This document shows positions 15,700-24,894 of a stretch of DNA of 64,000 bases, piece after piece (the stretch's first letter is position 1; every line of letters begins with the position of its first letter). The position numbers and the translations under genes are program-made. The notes beneath the pieces were generated by a model, which worked only from the letters and a program-made list of their open reading frames with translations, did not search any database and had not been told where the DNA came from. Source of the stretch: JBBWZH01 sp035544115 (GTDB lineage: Bacteria; Actinomycetota; Actinomycetes; Mycobacteriales; CADCTP01); assembly GCA_963714145.1 (NCBI GenBank), contig OY970235.1:6448001-6512000 (forward strand). The letters are read 5' to 3'.

Positions 15700-18663
15700 A
15701 TGCAGTTCGGGATCCTGGGTCCGCTCGAGGTCATCCGGGACGGGCAGGCGCTCCCGGTCGGAGCACCGATGCAGCGGGCGGTCCTGGCCGCGCTGCTGCT
15801 CGGCGCCGGGCAGGTGATCTCCACCGACGAGCTGATCGAGCGGCTCTGGGGAGGCCATCCACCCAAGACCGCGCGGGTGACGCTGCAGACCTACGTGCTG
15901 CGGCTGCGGCGGCTGCTCGGCGAGCCGGTCATCCGCACCCGGGCACCCGGCTACCAGCTGCCGCTCGAGCCCGGCCAGCTGGACCTGCACCGCTTCGACG
16001 CGCTCCTGGACCAGGCCCACCAGCTGCGCGAACAGGGCCCGACGGAGGCGGCCGCGGACGCGCTGGACGAGGCGCTGCGGCTGTGGCGCGGCCAGCCGCT
16101 GGCCGATGTCGGCTCCGACTACCTGCGCCGGACCGAAGCCGTCCGGCTGGAGGAACGCCGGATGCGGGCCGTCGAGGAGCGCACCGACGTCGGCCTGGAG
16201 CTCGGTCGGCACGCCGAGCTGGTGAACGACCTCGTCCAGCTGGTGGCCGCGCACCCACTGCGGGAACGGCTGCGCGGCCAGCTCATCCTCGCGCTCTACC
16301 GGTCCGGTCGGCCGGGCGACGCGCTGGAGGCGTACCGGGACACCCGCCGGACCCTGATCGCCGAGCTGGGCATCGAGCCCGGCCGCGAGCTGCAGGAACT
16401 GCAGGCCGCCATCCTGAGCCGGGACCCGGCACTGGATCTGGCCCGGACCGATCGCGCGGCGGCACATCTGCCCGCGCCGCCGCGGGCCAGCCCGCCGCCC
16501 CCGCAGCGAGCGAAGCCCCCCACCGCGGCCACCGCCGGCCCGGTCACCACCGGCCCGGTCACCACCGGCCCGGCCACCACCGGTCCGGTCGCCGGCGGCC
16601 CGGCCCCCACCGCGGCGCCCGCCGATGCGCCGGCGTCGCCGCCCGGCCGGGCGGCGGCGACGCCGGGATGGCTCACCCGGTTCGTCGGGCGGGTCCGGGA
16701 GGCCGACGAGATCATCCGGCTGATCGCCGAGGCCCGGCTGCTCACCGTCACCGGCCCGGCCGGCTGCGGGAAGAGCCGGCTGGTCCAGCACGTGCTGGCG
16801 CAGCCGGACTTCGACACCTGTCACTACATCGACCTGGCCGGGCTGACCGACCCGGCCCGGCTGCCCGGCGCGGTCGCCGTCGTGCTGGGGCTGCGCGCCG
16901 ATCAGCCGCCCGCCGAACAGCTCCGCGACCGGGCTGCGCTGCTCGTGCTGGACAACTGCGAGCACCTCGTCGATGGCTGTGCCGAGCTGGTGCTGCGGCT
17001 GCTCGTCGACTGCCCCGGCCTGCGGGTGCTGTGCACGAGCCGGGAGCCGCTGGCGGTGCCGGGTGAGCACCTGATGCGGCTCGCGCCGCTGCCCACTCCC
17101 CGCTCCGGCCGGCCGGCCCTCTCCGGCCCGCGCTCGTACGACTCGGTCACGCTGTTCGTGGACCGGGCCGGCGCCGCCCGGCCCGGGTTCGCGCTGACCT
17201 CGCGGTTGGCGCCGTACGTCGAGGACATCGTGCGGAAGCTGGAAGGCGTACCGCTGGCCATCGAGCTGGCCGCGGCCCAGCTCGGCGCGCTGCCGATCGA
17301 GGAGGTGGCGGCCCGGTTGGACGATCAGCTCGGGCTGCTCACCGGCGGCAACCGCACCGGCCGGGCCGACCACCGCACGATCCGGCGCGCCGTGGAGTGG
17401 AGCTACACGCTGCTGGAGCCGGCCGAGCAGCGGCTGTTCCGGGAGCTGTCGGTGTTCACGGGTGGGTTCACCGCCGCGGCCGCGGCGGCGGTCTGCACCC
17501 CGCCCGACGACAGCACCGACGTCTTCGAGCTGCTGGCCAGCCTGGCCGTGAAGTCGATGGTGATGGCCGAGGCGCGCGGTCCGGTGGCCCGGTACCGGTT
17601 GCTGGAGCCGCTGCGGCAGTTCGCCCGGCAGCGGTTGGAGCAGCGCGGCGACCTCGCCGGCTGCCGGCGCCGGCACGCCGAGCACTTCTCCGCCCGGGCC
17701 CGCGGCGGCGAGCCGGCCGTCCTCGCCGCCGACGCGGACAACCTGCGCGAGGCGATGTCCTGGTACCTGTCCCAGGACCAGGTCGGCACCGCGATGGGGC
17801 TGGCCTCGGCGGTGGACCGGCTGCGCTCGGACGCCGAGGACGGGCCGACGGCCGCGGGCCGCCTGGCCACCCACCGGGAGCTGGCCATCCTCGGCTCCGT
17901 CGCGGCGGTCCGTGGCCGGTACGCGCAGGCCGCCGGCCTGTACGGGCGGGCGCTGCAGTCCGCCGAGGCGGGTGGCGGCCCGCGCGCCATCGCGCAGTGC
18001 CTGGTCGAGCTGGCCGAACTGGAGGCGACGGTCGGCCGCCCGGAGCCGGCCCGCCAGCTCCTGGACCGGGCGGCCGGGCTCTACCTGACCCTCGACGACG
18101 CGGCCGGACTGGCTACCGCGGCGCTGTTGCGCGGGGAGTTGGAGGCGCTGCACGGCGACCGGACCGTCGCCCGGGCGCTGCTGGCGGACGCCCGCGGCCG
18201 GCTCCGGCAGCTCGGCGTGCCGGCCGGGACGGCGCGGGCGCAGCTGGCGCTCGGCCGGGTGGCGCTCGCGGCCGGCGACCCGGCCGGCGCCGCGGAGCCG
18301 CTCACCGCGGCGCTGGTCGGCTTCCACCGGCTCGGCGACCGCGGCCGGGTGGCCACCACGCTGGAACAACTGGCCGCGGCGGTGCGGTCACCGGGTCGGG
18401 CCGCGACGCTGATCGGCGCGGCGACGGCCGTGCGGGAGGCGGTGGAGGCACCGGTGCCGCCGGCCGACGCCGCCGGGCTGGCCGCCACCGTGGCCAGGGT
18501 GCGCGCGCAGTTGGACCCGGTCGACTACGCCCTGGCCGCCGACCGCGGCCGCAGCCGCACCGTGGCCGAGACCGTGCTGTTCGCCTGTATCGCCGACGAT
18601 CCGGCCGGTGACCCGGCGGGTGAGCCGGCGGCCGCTACGCCACCGCGGCCAGGAACCGGGTGA
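15700..18663 (+). CDS. SARP/AfsR-type transcriptional regulator with NB-ARC domain, likely cluster controller
   Basis: 987 residues. Residues 1-95 are the OmpR-like winged helix (MQFGILGPLEVIRDGQ, LQTYVLRLRRLLGEPV) and 100-245 the bacterial transcriptional activation domain (ALLDQAHQL, ALDEALRLWRGQPL, GIEPGRELQELQAAIL). A Thr/Gly/Pro-rich linker has repeated TTGPV units. The NB-ARC ATPase begins near residue 350 with GPAGCGKSRLV (Walker A) and LVLDNCEHLVDGC (Walker B), and helical C-terminal repeats follow. GAGGGCAG precedes the ATG. It is transcribed away from the biosynthetic operon from a shared intergenic region, the usual position of a pathway-specific activator. Its 3' end overlaps the convergent hydrolase by 29 bases. 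Confidence 0.92.
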   Translation: MQFGILGPLEVIRDGQALPVGAPMQRAVLAALLLGAGQVISTDELIERLWGGHPPKTARVTLQTYVLRLRRLLGEPVIRTRAPGYQLPLEPGQLDLHRFDALLDQAHQLREQGPTEAAADALDEALRLWRGQPLADVGSDYLRRTEAVRLEERRMRAVEERTDVGLELGRHAELVNDLVQLVAAHPLRERLRGQLILALYRSGRPGDALEAYRDTRRTLIAELGIEPGRELQELQAAILSRDPALDLARTDRAAAHLPAPPRASPPPPQRAKPPTAATAGPVTTGPVTTGPATTGPVAGGPAPTAAPADAPASPPGRAAATPGWLTRFVGRVREADEIIRLIAEARLLTVTGPAGCGKSRLVQHVLAQPDFDTCHYIDLAGLTDPARLPGAVAVVLGLRADQPPAEQLRDRAALLVLDNCEHLVDGCAELVLRLLVDCPGLRVLCTSREPLAVPGEHLMRLAPLPTPRSGRPALSGPRSYDSVTLFVDRAGAARPGFALTSRLAPYVEDIVRKLEGVPLAIELAAAQLGALPIEEVAARLDDQLGLLTGGNRTGRADHRTIRRAVEWSYTLLEPAEQRLFRELSVFTGGFTAAAAAAVCTPPDDSTDVFELLASLAVKSMVMAEARGPVARYRLLEPLRQFARQRLEQRGDLAGCRRRHAEHFSARARGGEPAVLAADADNLREAMSWYLSQDQVGTAMGLASAVDRLRSDAEDGPTAAGRLATHRELAILGSVAAVRGRYAQAAGLYGRALQSAEAGGGPRAIAQCLVELAELEATVGRPEPARQLLDRAAGLYLTLDDAAGLATAALLRGELEALHGDRTVARALLADARGRLRQLGVPAGTARAQLALGRVALAAGDPAGAAEPLTAALVGFHRLGDRGRVATTLEQLAAAVRSPGRAATLIGAATAVREAVEAPVPPADAAGLAATVARVRAQLDPVDYALAADRGRSRTVAETVLFACIADDPAGDPAGEPAAATPPRPGTG

Positions 18664-19441
18664 GCAGCGCGCCGGTGGCCGCCGGCCGCTCCAGCCCGGG
18701 CAGGTGCCCGGCACCGGGCACCACGGTCACCTCGGTGTCCAGCAGGCCGGCGACGCGGCGGGCGATCCGGCCGCAGTCGGCCAGGTCGTACTCGCCGACG
18801 GCGACCAGCGCGGGCCGGCCCGCCGCGGCGAGCTTGGCGGCCAGCGCCGGGTCGGCACCCAGGTCGGTCGCGGTGCCGGCGGACTGCAGCGCGAAGGACC
18901 GGCGCAGCGGCGGCTCGAGCCCGGCCCGCAGCGCCGGATCGAGATCCGCCCAGGCCCGGCTCGGCCCGCGCACCCAGGTGTCCATCCACAGCCGGACCGC
19001 CTCGTCCTCGTCACCGGCGGCGAGCGCGGCCTGCTGTGCCCCGGCCGCGGCGATCACCTCGGTGGACCAGTCGTGGTCGGGCAGCGACGGGCCGAGCAGC
19101 GCCAGCGCGCCGACCCGGGCCGGCGCGGCGGCCACCGCTTCGGCGGCGATCTGCCCGCCGTACGAGGCGCCGATCAGGTCGACGCGGTCCAGACCCAGCG
19201 CGTCGAGCAGGGCCAGCAGGTCGTCGGCGTGCCGGTAGCCGCCGCTGCCCGGCGGCGAGCTGCCGTGCCCGCGCAGGTCGTAGCGGATCAGCCGGCGGCC
19301 CGGCGGCAGCGCCGGCAGCAGCGGATCCCACAGCGTGTGGTCCGTTCCGCTCGGGTGCACCAGCAGCAGCGGCCGTCCCGGTCCGGACGACCACCACGCC
19401 AGCGCCGCGCCGTCCCCGCGGTCGACCTGCCCTGACTCCAC
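18635..19441 (-). CDS. Alpha/beta hydrolase
   Basis: 268 residues with a complete catalytic set: LLLVHPSGTDHTLWDP (oxyanion loop), RYDLRGHGSSPPG, nucleophile GASYGGQ, acid in GEYDLADCG and histidine in GAGHLPGLE. It resembles 3-oxoadipate enol-lactonase or haloperoxidase-like hydrolases, but the substrate cannot be fixed. It is convergent to, and overlaps, the SARP gene, and lies just past the biosynthetic operon's regulator, so cluster membership is possible but not shown. No other gene is co-directional within a short distance except those of the NO reductase unit, which a hairpin separates. Confidence 0.85.
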   Translation of the reverse strand: MESGQVDRGDGAALAWWSSGPGRPLLLVHPSGTDHTLWDPLLPALPPGRRLIRYDLRGHGSSPPGSGGYRHADDLLALLDALGLDRVDLIGASYGGQIAAEAVAAAPARVGALALLGPSLPDHDWSTEVIAAAGAQQAALAAGDEDEAVRLWMDTWVRGPSRAWADLDPALRAGLEPPLRRSFALQSAGTATDLGADPALAAKLAAAGRPALVAVGEYDLADCGRIARRVAGLLDTEVTVVPGAGHLPGLERPAATGALLTRFLAAVA

Positions 19442-19459
19442 CGACCTCGCCCTCCACCG

Positions 19460-19484
19460 CGCCGCTAGCCCGATGCTAGCGGCG
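19460..19484 (-). terminator. Hairpin at the end of the NO-reductase unit
   Basis: Bases 19460-19469 and 19475-19484 form a perfect 10-bp GC-rich stem with a 5-base loop. It overlaps the stop codon of the 115-residue membrane gene and lies before the hydrolase gene, so it probably ends the NO-reductase transcript. Confidence 0.6.
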
Positions 19485-19823
19485 CAGCCGGCGGGCCAGG
19501 TATGCCACGACCACGAGCGTGCCGGTGCCGACCGGGCCGAGCAGCGCGGCGTCGGCGAGCCGATGGAAGCGCACCAGTTCGGCCGTCACCAGCAGCCCCG
19601 CGGCGAGCGCGGCGACCAGGCCGACCGCGGTGTGCAGCCGGCCCACGTCGCGATGCGGCCAGTCGGTGGGCGCCGGCTCCGGCGCGCCGAACTGCCGCCG
19701 GTACGCGGCCAGGGCCGGGCTCGCCCAGGCCGCGCTGTTCCGCCGGCCGAGCCGGTGCAGCACCGCCGCGGCGGCCAGCAGGATCACCGCGTACCCGGCG
19801 ACGAAGGCCACTTCGGACCGCAT
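19476..19823 (-). CDS. Small membrane protein paired with NO reductase
   Basis: 115 residues with two or three hydrophobic segments (FVAGYAVILLAAAAVLHRL; AVGLVAALAAGLLVTAELV; GTGTLVVVAYLA). It starts 20 bases after the reductase stop and is preceded by a GGTGG-like ribosome site, so the two are one operon. The function is unrecognised; an assembly or accessory role for the reductase is inferred only from the pairing. The reading frame stays open upstream, but that part is antisense-type composition, so the ATG at 19823 is preferred. Confidence 0.65.
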   Translation of the reverse strand: MRSEVAFVAGYAVILLAAAAVLHRLGRRNSAAWASPALAAYRRQFGAPEPAPTDWPHRDVGRLHTAVGLVAALAAGLLVTAELVRFHRLADAALLGPVGTGTLVVVAYLARRLRR

Positions 19824-19842
19824 CCGACCACCCCCCGGCGGG

Positions 19843-22197
19843 TCAGCCCGGCAGCGCGCCGGCCGCGGTGGCCTCGGCCGCCTCGTGCGTCTCGACCTCG
19901 GTGAACAGGCGCAGGTCGAGGTCGGCGGCCGGCTCCGGCGGCGGCACCGGCCGCGGCCGGCCGCGGTGCAGCACCCCCTGGACCGCCAGCCACAGCAGCG
20001 GCCCGGCACCGCCGGCGATGAACAGGACATCGCCGGGCAGCCGGAGCCACTCCAGCATCGAGTTGGTGGCGTTGCCGAGGAACTCCGGCGTGCGGGCGTC
20101 CCAGTAGCCGATGTCGACGGAGTGGTAGAGCTGCAAGATGCCCATCGGCAGCAGCGTGACGAAGACCATCCACGCCAGCCCGATGTTCAGCGACCAGAAG
20201 CTGATCGCGGCCAGCCGGTCCGACCAGCGGTCCGCCGGGACCAGGTAGCGCAGCGCGAACATCGCGAAGCCGACGGCCAGCATGCCGTACACGCCCATCA
20301 TCGCGGCGTGCGCGTGGTTGGCGGTCAGCGCCGTACCGATCTCGTAGTACGACACGATCGGCAGGTTGACCAGGAAGCCGAACACGCCGGCGCCGAGGAA
20401 GTTCCAGAAGCCGACCGCGACCAGGAACATCACCGCCCACCGGTGCGGGAACGGGGTCTGGCTCCGGGACTCCTGCCGGGCGCCGAGCCGGATGAAGCTC
20501 CACGCCTCCACGGTGAGGAAGGTCAGCGGGATCACCTCGAACGCCGAGAAGAACGCGCCGAGCGCCAGCACGCTGGCCGGTTCGCCGTTGAAGTACCAGT
20601 GGTGCGCGGTGCCGATGACGCCGCCGGCGCTGTAGAGCACGACGTCGAGGAAGATGACCCGCAGCGCGATCCGCTCCCGGACCACGCCGAGCAGCACGAA
20701 GATGTACGCCACCATCACCGTGGTGAACAGTTCCAGGAAGTCCTCCACCCAGAGGTGGACGACCATGAAGCGCCAGAAGTCGGTGATCGTGTAGGTGTCG
20801 CCGTGCCGGGCGAGCAGCCCGGTCGCGTACACCACCGGCAGGGCCAGCGCGGCGAAGAAGAACAGCCACGGCATGTTCGCCCGGCTCTCCGTCGCCAGCC
20901 GGCCGCGCAGCCCGCGCCACAGCAGCACGACCCAGAACGCCATCCCGATCGTCAGCAGGATCTGCCAGAACTTGCCGAGGTCCAGGTACTCGAAGCCCTG
21001 CATGCCCAGCCAGCTCCAGAGCCGGCCGAAGGCGCCGCGCATCCCGGCCAGTTCGCCGAGCAGCGAGCCCACGACGACCACGACCAGCGCGCCCAGCAGC
21101 GCGTACGCGAGGCCGCCCTGGCCGCGCGGCTCGCGCCGCCGGGTGATCATCGGGACCAGGAAGATGCCGGCGGCGAGGAAGCTGGTCGACACCCAGAACA
21201 GGGCGAGCTGGACGTGCCAGGTGCGGACCAGGTTGTACGGCAGCCAGCGGTCCAGCGGGATGCCGAAGAAGCTGCCGAGATCCGCCCGGTAGTGCTCGGC
21301 CGCCGCGCCGACCAGCGCCTGCACCAGGAAAAGCGCGGCCATCGTCAGGAAGAACCATGCGGTGGCCCGCTGCGCCGGGGTGAGCAGCACCGCCTGCGGC
21401 TCCCGGAACCGCAGCTCCTCGCGCTCCCGGCCGTGCCAGCCGAGCCAGTTCCAGCGACCGAACGCGGCCAGCAGCGCGCCGGTGCCGCCGAGCAGCGCGA
21501 TCAGGCTCAGCACGCTCCAGACCACGGTGTCGGCGCTCGGGCCGTTGCCGACCAGCGGCTCGGGCGGCCAGTTGTTCGTGTAGCTGTACCGCTGCGCCGG
21601 CCGCTTCGCCGCGGCCGACCACGCACTCCAGGCGAAGTAGCTGGTCAGCTGGCGGACCTGGGCTGGATCGGTGATCGCGCTGGGGCGCAGCCCGGTCCTG
21701 CCGGCCGGGTTGCCGAGCGTGTCGCGGTAGTGGCCGACGAGCGTGTCGAAGGCCGCTGCCTGCGCGGCCGGGACGGTCAGCGTGCCGGTCCGCGGGTCGT
21801 ACCGGTTGGCCGTGAACTCGGCCCGGACCCGGCTTGCCGCGGTGTCCGAACCCGGCCCGCCGTAGGCCGTGGTGACCAGTTCGGCGGAGCGGTGCAGGTA
21901 GTCCGCGGTGAAGTCGGGGCCGAGGTAGGCGCCGTGCCCGAAGATCGAGCCGTACTCCATCAACCCGTTGCGGAGGAAGACATCCTGCCCGGACCGGATG
22001 TCGGCGCCGGTGAACACGACCGCCCCGGTGTCGGACACCACCCGCGCCGGGATCGGCGGGCTGGACTGGTAGGTCAGGAAACCCATCAGCACCAGGACGA
22101 ACAGCCCCGACAGGGATACCAGCGCGGCCGCCTGCACCCAGCCCCGGCCGATCAGCAGGCTGCGCCGCTGCGCGGACCCGACCTCCGCGGATGTCAT
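19843..22197 (-). CDS. norB: Nitric oxide reductase, large single-subunit (qNOR-type)
   Basis: 784 residues, the length of quinol-type NO reductases (NorZ) with the fused N-terminal extension. The periplasmic domain has SGQDVFLRNGLMEYGS and GHGAYLGPDFTADY. The catalytic core has the haem/FeB histidines in NLVRTWHVQLALFW, MVVHLWVEDFLE (His and Glu of the FeB site), GTAHHWYFNG and ALTANHAHAAMMGVYGM. About 14 membrane segments are visible. It reduces NO to N2O at the membrane. The downstream 115-residue gene is co-transcribed. In actinomycetes, qNOR usually serves NO detoxification rather than full denitrification; no other denitrification gene is in the window. Confidence 0.93.
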   Translation of the reverse strand: MTSAEVGSAQRRSLLIGRGWVQAAALVSLSGLFVLVLMGFLTYQSSPPIPARVVSDTGAVVFTGADIRSGQDVFLRNGLMEYGSIFGHGAYLGPDFTADYLHRSAELVTTAYGGPGSDTAASRVRAEFTANRYDPRTGTLTVPAAQAAAFDTLVGHYRDTLGNPAGRTGLRPSAITDPAQVRQLTSYFAWSAWSAAAKRPAQRYSYTNNWPPEPLVGNGPSADTVVWSVLSLIALLGGTGALLAAFGRWNWLGWHGREREELRFREPQAVLLTPAQRATAWFFLTMAALFLVQALVGAAAEHYRADLGSFFGIPLDRWLPYNLVRTWHVQLALFWVSTSFLAAGIFLVPMITRRREPRGQGGLAYALLGALVVVVVGSLLGELAGMRGAFGRLWSWLGMQGFEYLDLGKFWQILLTIGMAFWVVLLWRGLRGRLATESRANMPWLFFFAALALPVVYATGLLARHGDTYTITDFWRFMVVHLWVEDFLELFTTVMVAYIFVLLGVVRERIALRVIFLDVVLYSAGGVIGTAHHWYFNGEPASVLALGAFFSAFEVIPLTFLTVEAWSFIRLGARQESRSQTPFPHRWAVMFLVAVGFWNFLGAGVFGFLVNLPIVSYYEIGTALTANHAHAAMMGVYGMLAVGFAMFALRYLVPADRWSDRLAAISFWSLNIGLAWMVFVTLLPMGILQLYHSVDIGYWDARTPEFLGNATNSMLEWLRLPGDVLFIAGGAGPLLWLAVQGVLHRGRPRPVPPPEPAADLDLRLFTEVETHEAAEATAAGALPG

Positions 22198-22322
22198 GGG
22201 ACCGGACCGTAGCCGACGTCTCGTGTCGACTCAACTACCCTAAGTGACGACATTGGACGGTCCGCGCCAGTCGCTGTCCGATCGGTGCCGCCGACCATCC
22301 CGCCCGGGCAGACAGGGGGCGG

Positions 22323-23138
22323 TCAGCAGCGGCGCCGGGCGACCATCTGGCCTTGGGCGTTGTAGGCCTGCAGGATGCAGCCGTCGTCGATGGGCGAGGA
22401 CGGCGCGGCGCCGTCCGGCTCGATCCGGCGGGCCAGGAAGAACTGCTCGTGCACCACGGCCTGGGTCGCCGGGCGGCCGGCCCACCCGACCACGACCCGC
22501 CGCACGTCCCGGGAAACGACGCCGTCCATGGTCATGACCCGATCGCGTCCGCGCAGCTGTGAGCCGGCGAACAGCGGCGACACACCGCCGGTGCCGTTGA
22601 GGTAGTCGGTCGAGATCGACGTCGCCACGGACATGCCGTCGACCTGCCGATCGTCCGGGCTGCCGTCCCACCGGTAGGCGCACATCCGATCGAACCCGGT
22701 CGTGCCGATCCACCCGAGGTAGCCGGCCTGGTCGGCGAAGACGGCGCGGACCCGGGACGCCTGCGCCTTGGCCTGGTCCGCTGGGTCGCCGCCGGCCCGG
22801 CACCTGGCCAGCAACACCGCGTCGGCCGGCGGCGTCCCGACCCTGCCGCTCGGGGCGCCCCCGCCCGGGGAGCCGGCACCCGGGGAGCTCGGGCCCGCGG
22901 TGCCGGCACCGGGGCCGGTGGCGGGCGGGCCGGCCGGGCCGCCGGGGAAGACCGGCGCCGCGTCGCCGGCCGGCAGGCTGTCGGTCGGCGGCTCGTCCCG
23001 GGTCAGCCGGATGACGCCGTACGCCACCCCGGCGGTCAGGAGCAGCGCCACCACCACGAACAATGCCGGGGTCCACAGCCGCCGCCGGGGACTCCCGGTC
23101 CAGTCGTACGGGTTACCGGAGCCGTCCCAGTGAGACAT
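22323..23138 (-). CDS. Membrane-anchored protein of unknown function
   Basis: 271 residues. It begins MSHWDGSGNPYDWTGSP, then has one transmembrane helix (TPALFVVVALLLTAGVAYGVI). A Pro/Gly-rich linker of about 55 residues (residues 50-105) leads to an extracellular domain of about 165 residues with cysteines near its start, middle and both ends (LARCRAG, RMCAYRW, DGCILQ, final RRRC), probably disulphide-linked. I recognise no family. GGAGG lies nine bases before the ATG. It is a single gene, not tightly coupled to its neighbours. Confidence 0.75.
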   Translation of the reverse strand: MSHWDGSGNPYDWTGSPRRRLWTPALFVVVALLLTAGVAYGVIRLTRDEPPTDSLPAGDAAPVFPGGPAGPPATGPGAGTAGPSSPGAGSPGGGAPSGRVGTPPADAVLLARCRAGGDPADQAKAQASRVRAVFADQAGYLGWIGTTGFDRMCAYRWDGSPDDRQVDGMSVATSISTDYLNGTGGVSPLFAGSQLRGRDRVMTMDGVVSRDVRRVVVGWAGRPATQAVVHEQFFLARRIEPDGAAPSSPIDDGCILQAYNAQGQMVARRRC

Positions 23139-23271
23139 CCGCGCGTACCTCCATGTGCCCGCTCGGCCACATTGTCCGCCGAGTCGGGCGCTTGGAGCGG
23201 GATTGTCCAGCTTCGGTTCCAGCTATGCCCGATCGGTCAGGTCATCGCGCATCGCGTCCCGCGGGCATGGG

Positions 23272-23304
23272 CAGGGCGGGCGCCGCGGATCGGCGCCCGC
23301 CCTG
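23272..23304 (-). terminator. Strong hairpin terminator after the CU044_5270-like gene
   Basis: Bases 23272-23285 and 23291-23304 pair perfectly (14 bp, 5-base loop) just past the stop codon at 23313 of the leftward gene. There is no U-run. Confidence 0.75.
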
Positions 23305-23312
23305 GGGTGTCG

Positions 23313-24323
23313 TCAGCGCGGCAGGTGGTCGGTCCAGTTGGCGGCCAGGATCTCGTTCGTACCCTGGTAGTTCGTCTCGCTGAGGACCTTCCCGGTGGTC
23401 GGGTTGACCACCAGGTCGAAGCGATCGACGCCGGCGGGGAGCTTGCCGCGGTACTTGGCGGCGTCCACCGGCAGCGCGATCCGCAGGTGCACGCCGCCCC
23501 CGGCGGCCGGGCCGAGGTTGCGCACGCCCGGCATCGCGGCGAGCGCCCGGAACGCCGCCGACCGGACGGCGGATGGGGCCGGCACCCGGAAGAGCAGGTT
23601 GGCCAGCTGGAGCGCCGTCTCACTCTCCAGGTACCTCGCCGGCAGCGGGTCGATCCTCGCCACCGGCAGCCCGCGGCGGTTGCGACCGTCCGCGGTCACC
23701 TTCCCGCCGCGGTCGGGCCGGTACTGCGGCGGGTGGGTGAACGAGTGCTTGATCCACTCGGTCAGCGCGGCCGGGTCGGTCGGCAGCGCCCGCAGCTGCG
23801 CCAGCGTCAGCGAGGTGTAGGCCAGCCCGAACCCGCGGCTCGGGAACCGGGTCTGGCCCACCAGCTTGCCGTCCGGGCCCCGGTACCAGCTCGTGCCGTC
23901 CCGCCGGGTCCACTGCTCCTGGGTGCTCGAGCCGTACGGGCCGACCCCGATGAACTTGTTCCGGACGTACCAGTAGGTGCCGTCCTCGTCAGCCTGCGCC
24001 GCCGCGGTGGTGGCGGCCGCGAGCAGCACCTGCTGCCCGGACAGCGCCTGCGTCCCGGCCGGCGGCGCCGCGCCCGGCCGCTGACCCGCCTGCACCGGCG
24101 GGCTGTTCGTGGTCGGCGTCGGTGCGTTGGTCTGCGAGACGACCAGCACCGCCGCCGCGGCGGCCGCCGCGGTCAGGCCCAGCCCGCCGGTCATCCAGCC
24201 GATCCGCCGGGGCCGCAGCGGCGCGCCGCCGCCGTCCTGCAGGTGCCGCCGGCCGCGCTCGACCACGTCCTCGGACGGGTCCGGCTTGGCCAGCATCGTG
24301 CTGATCATTTGCAGTTCATCCAT
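23313..24323 (-). CDS. CU044_5270-family membrane-anchored protein, partner of the ECF sigma factor
   Basis: 336 residues. The start MDELQMISTMLAKPDPSEDVV and the single membrane segment (GWMTGGLGLTAAAAAAAVLVV) match the CU044_5270 family, encoded next to SigE-type ECF sigma factors in actinomycetes. The extracellular part contains YWYVRNKFIG, QEQWTRRDGTSWYRGPDG and FDLVVNPTTGKVLSETNY. The ATG overlaps the sigma factor's stop by eight bases (ATGGATGA), so both are made together. A role in sensing or restraining the sigma factor is suspected from the pairing; no anti-sigma zinc motif is visible. Confidence 0.85.
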   Translation of the reverse strand: MDELQMISTMLAKPDPSEDVVERGRRHLQDGGGAPLRPRRIGWMTGGLGLTAAAAAAAVLVVSQTNAPTPTTNSPPVQAGQRPGAAPPAGTQALSGQQVLLAAATTAAAQADEDGTYWYVRNKFIGVGPYGSSTQEQWTRRDGTSWYRGPDGKLVGQTRFPSRGFGLAYTSLTLAQLRALPTDPAALTEWIKHSFTHPPQYRPDRGGKVTADGRNRRGLPVARIDPLPARYLESETALQLANLLFRVPAPSAVRSAAFRALAAMPGVRNLGPAAGGGVHLRIALPVDAAKYRGKLPAGVDRFDLVVNPTTGKVLSETNYQGTNEILAANWTDHLPR

Positions 24324-24894
24324 TGCCTGCCTCCTGGTTGATCGCGTGCTGGAGCTTGCCGCGGGCCCGGCTGAGCCGGGAGCCGACGGTGCCGTACGAG
24401 ATACCGAGCGCCTGCGCCACTTCCTCGTGGCTGAGCTGGCTGAGCGCGACCAGCAGCACGACGTCCCGCTCACCGGCCGACAGCGTGGCCAGCGCCCGGG
24501 CCAGCTGCGGCTGCATGCGCTGCGCGGTGACCAGCGCGACGACCCGGTTCTCGTGGCTGTCGGCCACCGCCGTCGCGCCGCCGGCGCCGGCCAGCGCCCG
24601 GTAGTGGCGGGCCTCGGCGCGCCGGTGCCGGGCGACCAGGTTCGTCGCGATGCCGAACAGCCAGGGCCGCAGCGCGCCGCGGGCCGGGTCGAACCGGTGC
24701 CGCTGGCCGAACGCCACCAGGAACGTCTCGGCCGCGACGTCGTCGGCCGCCTGTACGTCCAGCCGGCCGGCCACGTACCGGTAGACGTCCCGGAAGTACC
24801 TGTCGTAGACCGCGGTGAACCGGTCCGGATCGGACCGGAACCCGGCGACCAACTCGGCCTCGGTCGCCTCCTGCTCCCCCAGCTCGGCGGTCAT
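24316..24894 (-). CDS. ECF RNA polymerase sigma factor
   Basis: Region 2 is seen in FTAVYDRYFRDVYRYVAGRL and DVAAETFLVAFGQRHRFD; region 4 in LARALATLSAGERDVVLLVALSQLSHEEVAQALGISYGTVGSRLSRARGKL, with the helix-turn-helix at the end. I chose the ATG at 24894 (192 residues, MTAELGEQ) because GGGAG lies seven bases upstream. A longer form starting at 24936 has no ribosome site. It is coupled to the CU044_5270 gene and divergent from the SARP gene at 25190. Confidence 0.92.
   Translation of the reverse strand: MTAELGEQEATEAELVAGFRSDPDRFTAVYDRYFRDVYRYVAGRLDVQAADDVAAETFLVAFGQRHRFDPARGALRPWLFGIATNLVARHRRAEARHYRALAGAGGATAVADSHENRVVALVTAQRMQPQLARALATLSAGERDVVLLVALSQLSHEEVAQALGISYGTVGSRLSRARGKLQHAINQEAGNG

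Noticed and set aside
16530..16600. Repeated ACCGGCCCGGTCACC units, considered as a CRISPR-like or operator array
   Set aside because: In-frame Thr/Gly/Pro linker of the SARP protein, no spacers, units directly adjacent.
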